Origin: UBA1876 sp964515395 | GTDB lineage: Bacteria; Synergistota; Synergistia; Synergistales; Thermovirgaceae | Direction of reading: 5' to 3' | Assembly (NCBI GenBank): GCA_964515395.1 | Contig: CAZERC010000002.1 | Location: 1 to 64,000 of the forward strand | DNA: 64,000 nt | In this document: one piece after another, positions 25,862 through 34,045 of the stretch | Layout: each line of letters opens with the position of its first letter | How positions within the stretch are numbered: the stretch's first letter is position 1 | Translations under genes and position numbers: made by a program | The notes under the pieces: generated by a model | What the model was told of the DNA's origin: nothing | Seen by the model: the letters and a program-made list of their open reading frames with translations, nothing else | The model's database searches: none

Positions 25862-25866
25862 TTCAA
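25838..25866 (-). promoter_or_regulatory. Promoter of the ArsF/ArsG-like pair
   Basis: On the minus strand TTGAAA (25861-25866) and TATGTT (25838-25843) are 17 bases apart. It overlaps the divergent copA promoter almost completely. Confidence 0.55.
25841..25856. promoter_or_regulatory. Operator-like inverted repeat shared by divergent promoters
   Basis: ATACCAT-AC-ATGGTAT is a perfect 7-bp inverted repeat lying between the -35 and -10 of both promoters. A protein bound here would block both. The ATACC/GGTAT halves are reminiscent of copper-sensing CsoR-family sites, but no regulator gene is visible in the window. Confidence 0.6.
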
Positions 25867-25913
25867 TATGAATATCAGACCCGTTTTACCGATATGAGAG
25901 GTGATTACCGGTC

Positions 25914-28124
25914 ATGGTTGAAAGTCAGAAGGCAAATACGGTCGAAACGTCAGAAAAGATAATTGAAGAGAAACGCTCTCTCAGGATAACCGGCATGACC
26001 TGTGCGACCTGTGCAAAGAATGTTGAAAGAGCCTTGTCGAAAACGAAAGGCGTCAGATTCGCCGCTGTGAACCTGGCTACTGACACCGCTTTCGTGGTTC
26101 TGGAAGAGTATGTCCCTCATGAGCGGCTTGTGGAGGCGGTTGAAAATGCAGGTTACGGAGTGACCACGGAATCGGTGGAAGATCTCGAGCAGAAGCGTTA
26201 TGCCGAATCCCGGAAGAACCTCTGGATTGCCCTTGCCATCACGGTGCCACTCTCGGTTCTGATGATCGCGCACATGGTCGGGTTTCACATGCCATGGTTC
26301 GTCTTTCTCGAGGTCGCGGCAGGTGGATTGGTCGTTTTCTACGCGGGGAGAAAGACCATCAAGGGAGCATGGATCGCCCTGACCCACTGGCACACCAACA
26401 TGGATACGCTGATCTTCTTTGGAGGGGTCGCTTCCTGGACGACAGCCGTATTGAACGCTTCAGGCGTTCCCGTGGCATCCTTCGGAGCTATAGGGGCGAT
26501 GATCGTCACCCTGCACCTCACGGGGCGCTATGTGGAATCCAGGCTCCGAGACAAGGCAGCCAAGGAAGTCAAATCGCTTTTGAAGATTCAGGCAAGGGAC
26601 GCGAGAATCCGCACTGAAGAAGGGGAGGAACTCAGCGTTCCCATCGAAGCCGTAAAGGAAGGATTTACAGTGATCGTAAGGCCGGGGGAAAGAATCCCGG
26701 TGGACGGCGAGATCAGCGAAGGTCGTTCATCAATCGACGAATCGATGATCTCGGGAGAATCGATCCCCGTCGGAAAAGGACCTGGAGAAGAAGTTACAGG
26801 AGGTTCCCTGAATCTTACGGGCCGGCTCATCATACAGGCGACGAAAACCGGAGAGGACTCGTTTTTGTCGCAGATGATCTCCCTTGTACAGGAGGCCCAG
26901 GGATCGAAAATTCCCATACAGGCCCTGGCTGACAGGATCACGCTTTATTTCGTCCCGACCATTCTTGTTTTAGCGACAGCGGCGGCACTGTTCTGGTATT
27001 TCCGCTTTGACGAGATGCAGCCCTTCATAGAATCGGCCAGAAACTGGCTGCCCTGGGTCCTGGAAACGGAAGGAGCAGTCTCATTCGGTGTTTTTGTTTT
27101 CGTTGCCACCCTTGTGATTGCCTGCCCCTGTGCGCTTGGTCTGGCAACTCCCATGGCTCTTGTGGCAGGGACGGGGGCGGCTTACAGGCAGGGGCTTATC
27201 ATACGCAATGCCGAAGCCATCCAGACCTCGAGGGATATCGGCGTGGTTGTGATGGACAAAACGGGAACCTTGACCGAAGGAAGCCCCAAAGTGGTCCACC
27301 ATACGCTGGATCAGGCAGACCTCGAGCGCGTCGTAGCCGCTGAAGAACAGTCGAATCATCCGCTGGCGAAAGCCATAGCGGAATTGGGAAAGAACGGGAA
27401 GGCCGCGATAGCGGACATCGGTGATTTCGAAGAGACTTCCGGTGAAGGCGTGCATTTCAATGCCGGTGGTTCGAGGTATGCGGTGGGCAAACCTGATGAC
27501 TATTCTGAATATGAAAATGATCTGGAAGCCGGACGGACGGTGGTGGAAGTCCGGAAGGACGGCGGAACCGCCGGCTGGTTTGTCATCGAGGATCCCGTCA
27601 GGTCGGATTCGGCTCAAGCCGTCAACTGGCTGAAAGATTCTGGCATCCTGCCGGTGATGGCCACGGGAGACAATGAGAGAACGGCACGAGCCGTCGCCCG
27701 GCAAGTCGGAATAACGCACCTGCATGCCGGGGTCAGACCGGAAAACAAGCTCGACATAATAAGAGGGTACCAGGCTGAAGGGAAGAAGGTTATGATGATA
27801 GGTGACGGCATGAATGACGCGGCGGCCCTCAAGGGGGCCGACATCGGTATAGCCGTTGGTTCGGGAATGGACCTCGCCATTGACAGTGCGGACGTTGTGA
27901 TTGTTACGGGGGGCCTTTCGAAGGTGGTTTCCGCCATTTCCATTTCCCGGAGCACCTTCAGAATTATCGGGCAGAACCTTTTTTGGGCCTTTTTGTACAA
28001 TGTCGTGTCCATTCCGCTTGCAATGGCGGGATTGCTGCACCCGGCCATCGCCGAGGCTGCAATGGCATTCAGTTCCATTTCGGTGGTGTTGAACTCGATG
28101 AGAATCAAGGGGAAGGAGGCGTGA
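25914..28124 (+). CDS. copA: Copper-type heavy-metal P1B ATPase
   Basis: This 736-residue inner-membrane pump exports a soft metal, most likely Cu(I). One N-terminal heavy-metal domain carries GMTCATCAK (Cys 30 and 33). Eight transmembrane helices are expected. The membrane metal motif is CPCALGLATP (about residue 404), which with one HMA domain marks the copper/silver subgroup. The phosphorylated aspartate is in DKTGTLTEG (about residue 448) and the hinge in GDGMNDAAALKGADIGIA. AGAGGTGA precedes ATG 25914 by nine bases. A copper chaperone gene follows within three bases. Confidence 0.93.
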   Translation: MVESQKANTVETSEKIIEEKRSLRITGMTCATCAKNVERALSKTKGVRFAAVNLATDTAFVVLEEYVPHERLVEAVENAGYGVTTESVEDLEQKRYAESRKNLWIALAITVPLSVLMIAHMVGFHMPWFVFLEVAAGGLVVFYAGRKTIKGAWIALTHWHTNMDTLIFFGGVASWTTAVLNASGVPVASFGAIGAMIVTLHLTGRYVESRLRDKAAKEVKSLLKIQARDARIRTEEGEELSVPIEAVKEGFTVIVRPGERIPVDGEISEGRSSIDESMISGESIPVGKGPGEEVTGGSLNLTGRLIIQATKTGEDSFLSQMISLVQEAQGSKIPIQALADRITLYFVPTILVLATAAALFWYFRFDEMQPFIESARNWLPWVLETEGAVSFGVFVFVATLVIACPCALGLATPMALVAGTGAAYRQGLIIRNAEAIQTSRDIGVVVMDKTGTLTEGSPKVVHHTLDQADLERVVAAEEQSNHPLAKAIAELGKNGKAAIADIGDFEETSGEGVHFNAGGSRYAVGKPDDYSEYENDLEAGRTVVEVRKDGGTAGWFVIEDPVRSDSAQAVNWLKDSGILPVMATGDNERTARAVARQVGITHLHAGVRPENKLDIIRGYQAEGKKVMMIGDGMNDAAALKGADIGIAVGSGMDLAIDSADVVIVTGGLSKVVSAISISRSTFRIIGQNLFWAFLYNVVSIPLAMAGLLHPAIAEAAMAFSSISVVLNSMRIKGKEA

Positions 28125-28127
28125 ACC

Positions 28128-28328
28128 ATGCCGAAGCTGGTCTTCGATGTACCGGATATGTCCTGCGATCATTGTGTCAAGAACATCACCAGGGCCCTTG
28201 AAGAGTCCGGCTTCAGGGATTTTTCGGTATCCCTGGAGAACAAGACGGTCACCCTGGATACGGACGATCCGCAAAAAGTCTGCAAGATTCTGGAAGAAGC
28301 GGGATACCCGGCAGAAGTCAGGGAATGA
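28128..28328 (+). CDS. copZ: Copper chaperone (HMA domain protein)
   Basis: The 66-residue protein is a single heavy-metal-associated domain with metal motif DMSCDHCVKN. It would carry Cu(I) to the ATPase encoded immediately upstream. AGGAGG is nine bases before the ATG. Length and fold are normal for CopZ. It is the last gene of the copper unit; the next gene starts 74 bases later with its own strong ribosome site. Confidence 0.88.
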   Translation: MPKLVFDVPDMSCDHCVKNITRALEESGFRDFSVSLENKTVTLDTDDPQKVCKILEEAGYPAEVRE

Positions 28329-28402
28329 ACCGGTTCGGGTGTGTCCGGTGTGATCTGTGTTTCTGTCGGAGGTATCAGTGAAAATGAAGGAGGGGAAGCC
28401 CC

Positions 28403-30136
28403 ATGAATGTTCTCCCGCGAAAAAGTCATCGAGATGTGTCTCTTGTGCTCTGTGGAGCGGCAGGGCAAGGAGTGCAGACGATCGAGGAAATCCTGGTGAA
28501 GTCCCTTCATGATGGTGGGTTTCATGTGTTCGCGAGCCGGGAATATATGTCACGGGTTCGAGGAGGCAACAATTCGACGGAAATCCGCGTTTCAGGGGAA
28601 CCAGTCAATGCTTTCTCAGACAGGATCGATCTGCTCCTGCCGCTGAACCAGGTCGTCAGGCAGAACATTCGGGAACGGATTACCGGTGAAACGGTGCTCA
28701 TCGGCGACAAGGAAGAACTTGGGGAGGAACTTACCGATACGGCGGGGAAATTCCTGGACGTCGACCTGCTCGAGAAAGGACGGAATATCGGCGGAAAGGT
28801 CTATGCCGGCGTGGTTGCGGCGGGTATCACGTCGAGTCTGTTCGGTATAGACAGGTCAATTCTTTACGGTTTTTTTGAAAGACGTTTTGAGGGCAGGGAA
28901 GAGATTCTCGAAAAAAACAAGAAAGCCGTGGACGCAGGGTATGAAATCGGAGAAAAGATGAAAGAAGACGGTTCTCTCGACATTTCCCTCCAGGGAAGAG
29001 GGGACAGTGCGGGAAGCGTTGTCATGAACGGTACCGACGCGGTTTCCCTTGGAGCTGTGGCCGGTGGATGCGATTTCGTCACCTCATATCCCATGTCGCC
29101 TGCTACCGGTGTCTTGACCTTTATGGCGAAGCAGTCGCACCGTTTCGGAATTGCCGTTGAACAGGCGGAAGACGAAATAGCGGCCATCAACCTGGCACTT
29201 GGAGCGTCCTATGGCGGGGCAAGGGCAATGGCAACCACCTCGGGCGGAGGACTGGCCCTCATGTCGGAGGGTGTCAGTCTCAGCGGAATAACTGAGCTGC
29301 CTGTCGTCCTTCACATCGGGCAACGACCCGGTCCGGCCACGGGGATGGCCACACGGACGGAGCAGGCCGACCTGGAGTTTGCACTCCACGCAGGCCATGG
29401 TGAATTCCCCAGGGCCGTTTTTGCCCCCGGGTCGCTGGAGGATGCCTTCTACCTTGCACAACAGGCTTTCAACCTTGCCGCCAAATACCAGACACCTGTA
29501 TTCGTTCTGACGGATCAATATTTCCTCAACAGTTACTATGATGTCGTTCCCTTCGATACGAAAGGCCTCGTAATCGAAAAGCATCTGGTGGAATCGACGG
29601 AGGAATATCAAAGATACATTATCACCGAGGACGGAATATCAGCCCGAAGCGTACCGGGATACGGGAAGGGAATGGTTGGTACCGACAGCCATGAACACGA
29701 CGCCGACGGCCATGTACAGGAAGATTTTCACCTTCGCAAGGCCATGGTCGAGAAACGACTCCGCAAGATGAAGGGTCTGCAGGAAGAAGCTGTCCCGCCG
29801 AAACTGATCGGTCCCGAAGAATATGACAATCTGGTCGTTGCCTGGGGTTCGACGCGACACATCGTTGAGGAGGCGGTTAACACACTTGGCAGGAAGGACA
29901 CGGCAGTGCTCCATTTCTCACAGGTGTTCCCCCTTCCTGCAGTAACCGTGGAATATCTGAAGAAGGCGAAGAAGGTCATCGATGTCGAAGGAAACGCCAC
30001 CGGGCAGTTGGCAGGGTTGATCCGACGCGAAACCGGGTTCGAGATCGAGGATATGATTCTTCATTACACCGGGCTCCAGATGTCGGTAGAGACTGTGGCC
30101 GAAGAGCTTCGTAAGCGGCTTCCACAGGGGGTGTAA
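28403..30136 (+). CDS. 2-oxoacid:ferredoxin oxidoreductase, fused gamma-alpha subunit
   Basis: This subunit of 577 residues fuses an N-terminal gamma domain (GAAGQGVQTIEEIL, residues 1-190) to the pyrimidine-binding alpha domain (from about residue 205, VSLGAVAGGCDFVTSYPMSP). It works with the beta subunit encoded 3 bases downstream to convert 2-oxoacids and CoA to acyl-CoA, CO2 and reduced ferredoxin. In an amino-acid fermenter the substrates would be the 2-oxoacids from transaminated amino acids. An AGGAGGGG ribosome site precedes the ATG. Specificity (2-oxoglutarate, pyruvate or branched chain) cannot be decided from sequence. Confidence 0.9.
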   Translation: MNVLPRKSHRDVSLVLCGAAGQGVQTIEEILVKSLHDGGFHVFASREYMSRVRGGNNSTEIRVSGEPVNAFSDRIDLLLPLNQVVRQNIRERITGETVLIGDKEELGEELTDTAGKFLDVDLLEKGRNIGGKVYAGVVAAGITSSLFGIDRSILYGFFERRFEGREEILEKNKKAVDAGYEIGEKMKEDGSLDISLQGRGDSAGSVVMNGTDAVSLGAVAGGCDFVTSYPMSPATGVLTFMAKQSHRFGIAVEQAEDEIAAINLALGASYGGARAMATTSGGGLALMSEGVSLSGITELPVVLHIGQRPGPATGMATRTEQADLEFALHAGHGEFPRAVFAPGSLEDAFYLAQQAFNLAAKYQTPVFVLTDQYFLNSYYDVVPFDTKGLVIEKHLVESTEEYQRYIITEDGISARSVPGYGKGMVGTDSHEHDADGHVQEDFHLRKAMVEKRLRKMKGLQEEAVPPKLIGPEEYDNLVVAWGSTRHIVEEAVNTLGRKDTAVLHFSQVFPLPAVTVEYLKKAKKVIDVEGNATGQLAGLIRRETGFEIEDMILHYTGLQMSVETVAEELRKRLPQGV

Positions 30137-30139
30137 GGA

Positions 30140-31000
30140 ATGGACTGGAAAATCTACGATCTTGAAGGAATAGATAACCAGTGGTGCCCGGGCTGTGGGG
30201 ACTTCCAGATCATGGAAGCCCTGAAAAAGGCCCTGGCTGAGCTTGATCTGGCTCCAAATCAGGTTGTGTTGCATTCGGGCATAGGGCAGGCCGCCAAAAT
30301 GCCCCATTTCATGAGAGGAAATTTCTTCAACGGGCTGCACGGGAGATCGATTTCCAACGCGACGGGAATGAAGGCTGCGAATCCCGAAATGACGGTCATC
30401 GCCATCGGTGGTGACGGGGACATGTATGGAGAGGGTGGAAATCATTTTCTTCACACCATCAGGCGTAACCCCGACATTACAAACATTGCCCACAACAACA
30501 TGGTGTATGGCCTGACGAAGGGGCAGGCCTCGCCCACGAGCCCCCTCGGATTCAAGACTCCCGTCCAGGTGGACGGGGTCTTTGAAGAACCTTTCAATCC
30601 GGTAGCCGTTGCGATAGCCCAGGGAGCCACCTTTGTGGCACGGTCCTTTTCCGGCTATGTCGACGAGACGAAGGAAATCATCAAGCAGGCCATAAAACAC
30701 AAGGGATATGCCCTGGTTGACATATTCCAGAACTGCGTTTCCTTCAACAAGGTGAACACCTACAAATGGTTCAGGGAAAACACCTATTTCCTCGAAGAGG
30801 ATCACGACCCGTCCGATCGCGAGGCGGCCATGGCCAAAGCCTTGGAGAAAGAGCCGTATCCTCTGGGTATCCTGTACAAGGTCGAGGGAAGGAAGACATT
30901 CGAGGAAAATCTTGCCTGTTATGAGAAAGACTGGACGCCGCTTTACAAGAGGGAAAGAGACATTTCGGACGTTGCGGAGTTTCTGGAAAACCTCGCCTGA
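30140..31000 (+). CDS. 2-oxoacid:ferredoxin oxidoreductase, beta (TPP-binding) subunit
   Basis: The 286-residue beta subunit binds thiamine diphosphate through GGDGDMYGEGGNHFLHTIRRN and has the N-terminal iron-sulfur segment WCPGCGDF plus a later FQNCVSF. The position that often supplies another cluster cysteine reads HSGIGQAAKMPHF, with Gln instead. That variant is also found in some relatives. No separate ferredoxin-like delta gene is adjacent, so the fused gamma-alpha and this beta form a two-subunit enzyme. AAGGA precedes the ATG, which follows the partner gene by three bases. Confidence 0.92.
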   Translation: MDWKIYDLEGIDNQWCPGCGDFQIMEALKKALAELDLAPNQVVLHSGIGQAAKMPHFMRGNFFNGLHGRSISNATGMKAANPEMTVIAIGGDGDMYGEGGNHFLHTIRRNPDITNIAHNNMVYGLTKGQASPTSPLGFKTPVQVDGVFEEPFNPVAVAIAQGATFVARSFSGYVDETKEIIKQAIKHKGYALVDIFQNCVSFNKVNTYKWFRENTYFLEEDHDPSDREAAMAKALEKEPYPLGILYKVEGRKTFEENLACYEKDWTPLYKRERDISDVAEFLENLA

Positions 31001-31077
31001 AAAGCGAGGATGAGATCGGCGCGGAGCCGCAGGTTTTCCGGGCCCGGGGTGTATGCAACTCACAGGGGGGAATACAT

Positions 31078-31464
31078 ATGAAGCGCGTTTCACAACTTGC
31101 GGGAGTGCTCCTGGTTGGCATGTTTGTCTTCACAGGGGTTGCGGCGGCTCATCCGCCTTCAGCACTGACTGTGAGCTACAAGGCTGATGAGGGACTGCTC
31201 AAGATTGAAATCAGTCACCCTGTAGAAAATGTTTCGGATCATTACGTAGAAGACGTGGACGTTGAGGTTGACGGAGAGGATGTGGCTGATCTTTCCTATT
31301 CGGCACAAATGGACCGTCAGGGGCAAATGGTGCTCGTAACGATCGGCTATTTCAACGAGGGAACCAACGTGAAAGTGGAGGCCGATTGCAACGAGTTCGG
31401 TGATCTCGAATTTACAGGAAAGATTCCAGCCGCCAGGCCCGGTGAATTTGCCGGTCTGGAATAA
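31078..31464 (+). CDS. Secreted beta-sandwich-like protein of unknown function
   Basis: The 128-residue protein has a signal peptide (MKRVSQLAGVLLVG...TGVAAA, about 22 residues). The mature part is all beta in appearance, with LLKIEISHPVENVSDHYVED, and this HP...HY pattern vaguely recalls desulfoferrodoxin/SoxZ-like folds. It is acidic and has a single cysteine (EADCNEF). GGGGGG lies upstream of the ATG. It follows the 2-oxoacid oxidoreductase genes by 77 bases and ends at a terminator. The function is not recognised; the fold suggestion is weak. Confidence 0.6.
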   Translation: MKRVSQLAGVLLVGMFVFTGVAAAHPPSALTVSYKADEGLLKIEISHPVENVSDHYVEDVDVEVDGEDVADLSYSAQMDRQGQMVLVTIGYFNEGTNVKVEADCNEFGDLEFTGKIPAARPGEFAGLE

Positions 31465-31468
31465 GTGG

Positions 31469-31502
31469 ACGGCGCAGCGGATCTTTTCGCTGCGCCGTTT
31501 TA
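31469..31502 (+). terminator. Intrinsic terminator between convergent genes
   Basis: An 11-bp GC-rich stem (31469-31479 with 31488-31498) is followed by TTTTA on the plus strand. Its tail includes the stop codon of the convergent minus-strand gene (31500-31502). Confidence 0.8.
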
Positions 31503-32246
31503 CCTCCATTGAAGGGTAAGGATACGTTTCCAGGAAAAATTTCGGATAACAGCTGCCGAGGGTTTTGCCCCACGGGACAGGCGGGCAAAATCCTCAATCA
31601 TGTGTTCGTAGGCTTTTTTTCTGGAGGGGACTTCTTCGGCTTTTCGGATAATGTCGGCGACCCGCTGGAGCTGTCTGTAGACTGCCGGTGACGGGACAAA
31701 ACGAGGTCCTTCCGGAGTCAGGGATACGGTGTAGACAAATCCGAGAGTCCTGCTCCCGGCGAATTTCGGCAGGTCACCGTACTGAGGCACCGACGGCGAA
31801 AAGTACAGGGCCACGCCTTCGGGAATATATAAATCCAGTGGAATGGCATCCCAGTATGTTGGTGCTATGGGACACAGGGAGACCCATGCATTTTTCGAAG
31901 CACTGAGCTCGCCTATCCAGAGTTGGATTCCCTTAGGACTGCCGGCAGGCTCTGTGAAATCCAGTTTCCAGAGAAGATCCTTCACAAGATCACCGTCGGC
32001 ATATGGTTCGAGGTACGTTTCCCTCTTCAGGGTAAGTCCCTCGAGGGGAAGGAGTTTCTGTAACCCCGCAGGGCTTCGAAGAAGCGCGAGGTCTATGATG
32101 CCGCTTTCCATGTCGAGTACGAGGGAAACGGGATGTCCTGGAACGCTAAGAATCCGGATTCCCCCTGCAGCCGGCATTGCGGTCAGACCCAGGAAAAGGA
32201 GGAACGCCAGTACCCCTGGCAGTGCGACTCTTCCTGATCGTTTCAA
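31500..32246 (-). CDS. Secreted protein of unknown function (TTG start)
   Basis: With a TTG start at 32246, set by AGGAGG seven bases upstream, the product is 248 residues. It has a signal peptide ending near AAGG. ATG starts further upstream would lie inside folK. The mature protein contains a possible beta domain (SVPGHPVSLVLDMESGIIDLAL appears in its first part). Its C-terminal 70 residues are helical and basic, with several Arg and Lys and a conserved-looking FARLSRGAKP. It lies downstream of folP-folK on the same strand, 31 bases after folK, but shows no link to folate. The family is not recognised. Confidence 0.55.
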   Translation of the reverse strand: MKRSGRVALPGVLAFLLFLGLTAMPAAGGIRILSVPGHPVSLVLDMESGIIDLALLRSPAGLQKLLPLEGLTLKRETYLEPYADGDLVKDLLWKLDFTEPAGSPKGIQLWIGELSASKNAWVSLCPIAPTYWDAIPLDLYIPEGVALYFSPSVPQYGDLPKFAGSRTLGFVYTVSLTPEGPRFVPSPAVYRQLQRVADIIRKAEEVPSRKKAYEHMIEDFARLSRGAKPSAAVIRNFSWKRILTLQWR

Positions 32247-32277
32247 TATGTTCCCTCCTGACGATCCGCTTCCTTCT

Positions 32278-32763
32278 TTACAGTCGTGTAATGCGAATGA
32301 TCGAATCTCCATTGACGAATCCCGCCAGTTCACGAACTGATTTGCCCAGTACGGGATGACGCCAGTCCGGTGCGACCTGGGCCAGCGGAAAGAGCACGAA
32401 GGCGCGTCTGTGCATGTGCGGGTGGGGAATGACGAGGTCCTTTTCTTGCAGGACGTGGTCATCGTAAAAGATGAGGTCCAGGTCAATCTCTCTCGGCCCC
32501 CATTTGTACCGCCGGGTGCGACCCAGGTCCTTTTCGGTGTTCAGAAGCAGTTCGAGCAAGCCCTGCGGAGATTCCTCCGTCTCAGCCAGAATGCAGGCAT
32601 TGAGAAACCGGGGTTGACGTGTATTCCCCCATGGAGGTGTTTCGAAAACATCGCTTGCGGCCTTGATCAAGAGACATTGGTCCTCAAGAAGCATCAAGGC
32701 CTGACGCATCGTGCCGAGCCGGTCTCCGATGTTGCTTCCGAGGGCGATCGCTGCCTGGGTCAC
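32278..32763 (-). CDS. folK: 2-amino-4-hydroxy-6-hydroxymethyldihydropteridine pyrophosphokinase
   Basis: FolK transfers pyrophosphate from ATP to 6-hydroxymethyl-dihydropterin, the step before dihydropteroate synthase in folate synthesis. The 161-residue protein has AIALGSNIGDR at the start, the pterin/ATP motif RKW-like stretch RRYKWGPREIDLDLIFYDD and IPHPHMHRRAFVLFPL. The GTG at 32763 is fixed by AGGAGG seven bases upstream. It overlaps the folP stop by four bases (GTGA), so translation is coupled. Confidence 0.95.
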   Translation of the reverse strand: MTQAAIALGSNIGDRLGTMRQALMLLEDQCLLIKAASDVFETPPWGNTRQPRFLNACILAETEESPQGLLELLLNTEKDLGRTRRYKWGPREIDLDLIFYDDHVLQEKDLVIPHPHMHRRAFVLFPLAQVAPDWRHPVLGKSVRELAGFVNGDSIIRITRL

Positions 32764-33974
32764 AATGAAGCCTCCTTTATGGCCCGGACCATCCTGATGA
32801 CCCGGTCGTTTTCGCGCACGGCGTGGACCCGTACAATGGATATGCCTTCCCAGGCGCATAGTGCAGTTATGGCCAGGGTCCCTTCGAGCCTGTCTTCCAC
32901 CGGAGCTCCGTCAAGGACCTTGCCGATGGTGCTTTTGTTGGAATGTCCAATGAGCAAGGGCCTGCCGAGCACCTTGAATGACTGCAGGTTCTTCAGGATC
33001 GCGAGATTATGCACGGCGGTCTTTCCGAAACCGAGTCCCGGATCGAGTAGAAGGAGGGAACTGTCCAAGCCGCGAGAAACCGCTGTCTTGATTCTTTCCT
33101 CAAAAAACGAGATCAGTTCGCCGATAAGGTCATCGTAATGAGGGTCCTGCTGCATGGTTTTTGGTGTGCCTTTCATGTGCATGCAGATGTACGGGGTGGC
33201 ATTGGAAGCGGCTACATCAAGTATGGTCGGATCCGAGCGTCCGGCGGAGACGTCGTTGATGATGTCGGCGCCCGCGTCGATTGCGGCGCGAGCCACGGAA
33301 GCCTTGACGGTATCCACCGAAATGGGAAGGGAATACCCCTTTTTCCGCAGGGTCTTGATGACGGGAAGAATGCGCTCTTTTTCGACATCTTCCGGTACCG
33401 GATCGGACCCTGGCCGGGTCGATTCGGCTCCGAGATCGAGAATGTCCATCCCCTCTTCCTGCATCTGAAAGGCCCGTTCGACACATTGTCCTGTTTGTTC
33501 CGCCCTGCTGGCGGCAAAGAACGAGTCCGGCGTGACGTTGATAATACCCATCACGAGGGGGTGTTCCCCGAGCCGGAGTTCGCCTCCATGCCGTACCGGA
33601 ATTGACCAGTTTCTTGTCAGGAGGCCCTTCAGGGCGCTGGCGAGACCATTGCGTACCGATCCAAGTCCCCAGTAAGGCATGGCCTCCAGTTTTGTTATCA
33701 GACTCTTGTATTGCCCTGAAGTTCCAAGAAGGAGAACATCGCAGAACTTGACGGTTCCCTGAATTGCGTCACGGTGAACAACGGCGTCCCCACCCCTGGA
33801 AAGCATTTCCTGTTTCAGGGCGTTGGCGGCCCTGAAGTCGACCGAGGGAATGTAGAAGGGCAAAACATTCCGCTTGGCTTCAAAATAGGGCAGACTCCGC
33901 ATGTCCGCCTTGAGGCGGGCAAGGGTGGAATGAAGTTCCGTGACTGATTTTATAGGGTAAACGTAGGGAATCAT
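32760..33974 (-). CDS. folP: Dihydropteroate synthase with N-terminal extension
   Basis: FolP condenses the pterin pyrophosphate with p-aminobenzoate. The catalytic TIM barrel starts near residue 140 with VMGIINVTPDSFF. It continues with DLGAESTRPGS, ISVDTVKASVARAAIDAGADIINDVS and LLLDPGLGFGKT. Residues 1-130 form an extra domain not present in the E. coli enzyme but seen in some anaerobes. ATG 33974 is used, with GGGGAG 12 bases upstream. ATG 34022 is possible but has a poorer site. It is coupled to folK downstream. Confidence 0.9.
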   Translation of the reverse strand: MIPYVYPIKSVTELHSTLARLKADMRSLPYFEAKRNVLPFYIPSVDFRAANALKQEMLSRGGDAVVHRDAIQGTVKFCDVLLLGTSGQYKSLITKLEAMPYWGLGSVRNGLASALKGLLTRNWSIPVRHGGELRLGEHPLVMGIINVTPDSFFAASRAEQTGQCVERAFQMQEEGMDILDLGAESTRPGSDPVPEDVEKERILPVIKTLRKKGYSLPISVDTVKASVARAAIDAGADIINDVSAGRSDPTILDVAASNATPYICMHMKGTPKTMQQDPHYDDLIGELISFFEERIKTAVSRGLDSSLLLLDPGLGFGKTAVHNLAILKNLQSFKVLGRPLLIGHSNKSTIGKVLDGAPVEDRLEGTLAITALCAWEGISIVRVHAVRENDRVIRMVRAIKEASL

Positions 33975-34045
33975 ATGAATGCATATCTCCCCGGAACGAT
34001 TTCGGACATCAGCGAAAGCCATATTATTCCACAGAAGATGAGCGG

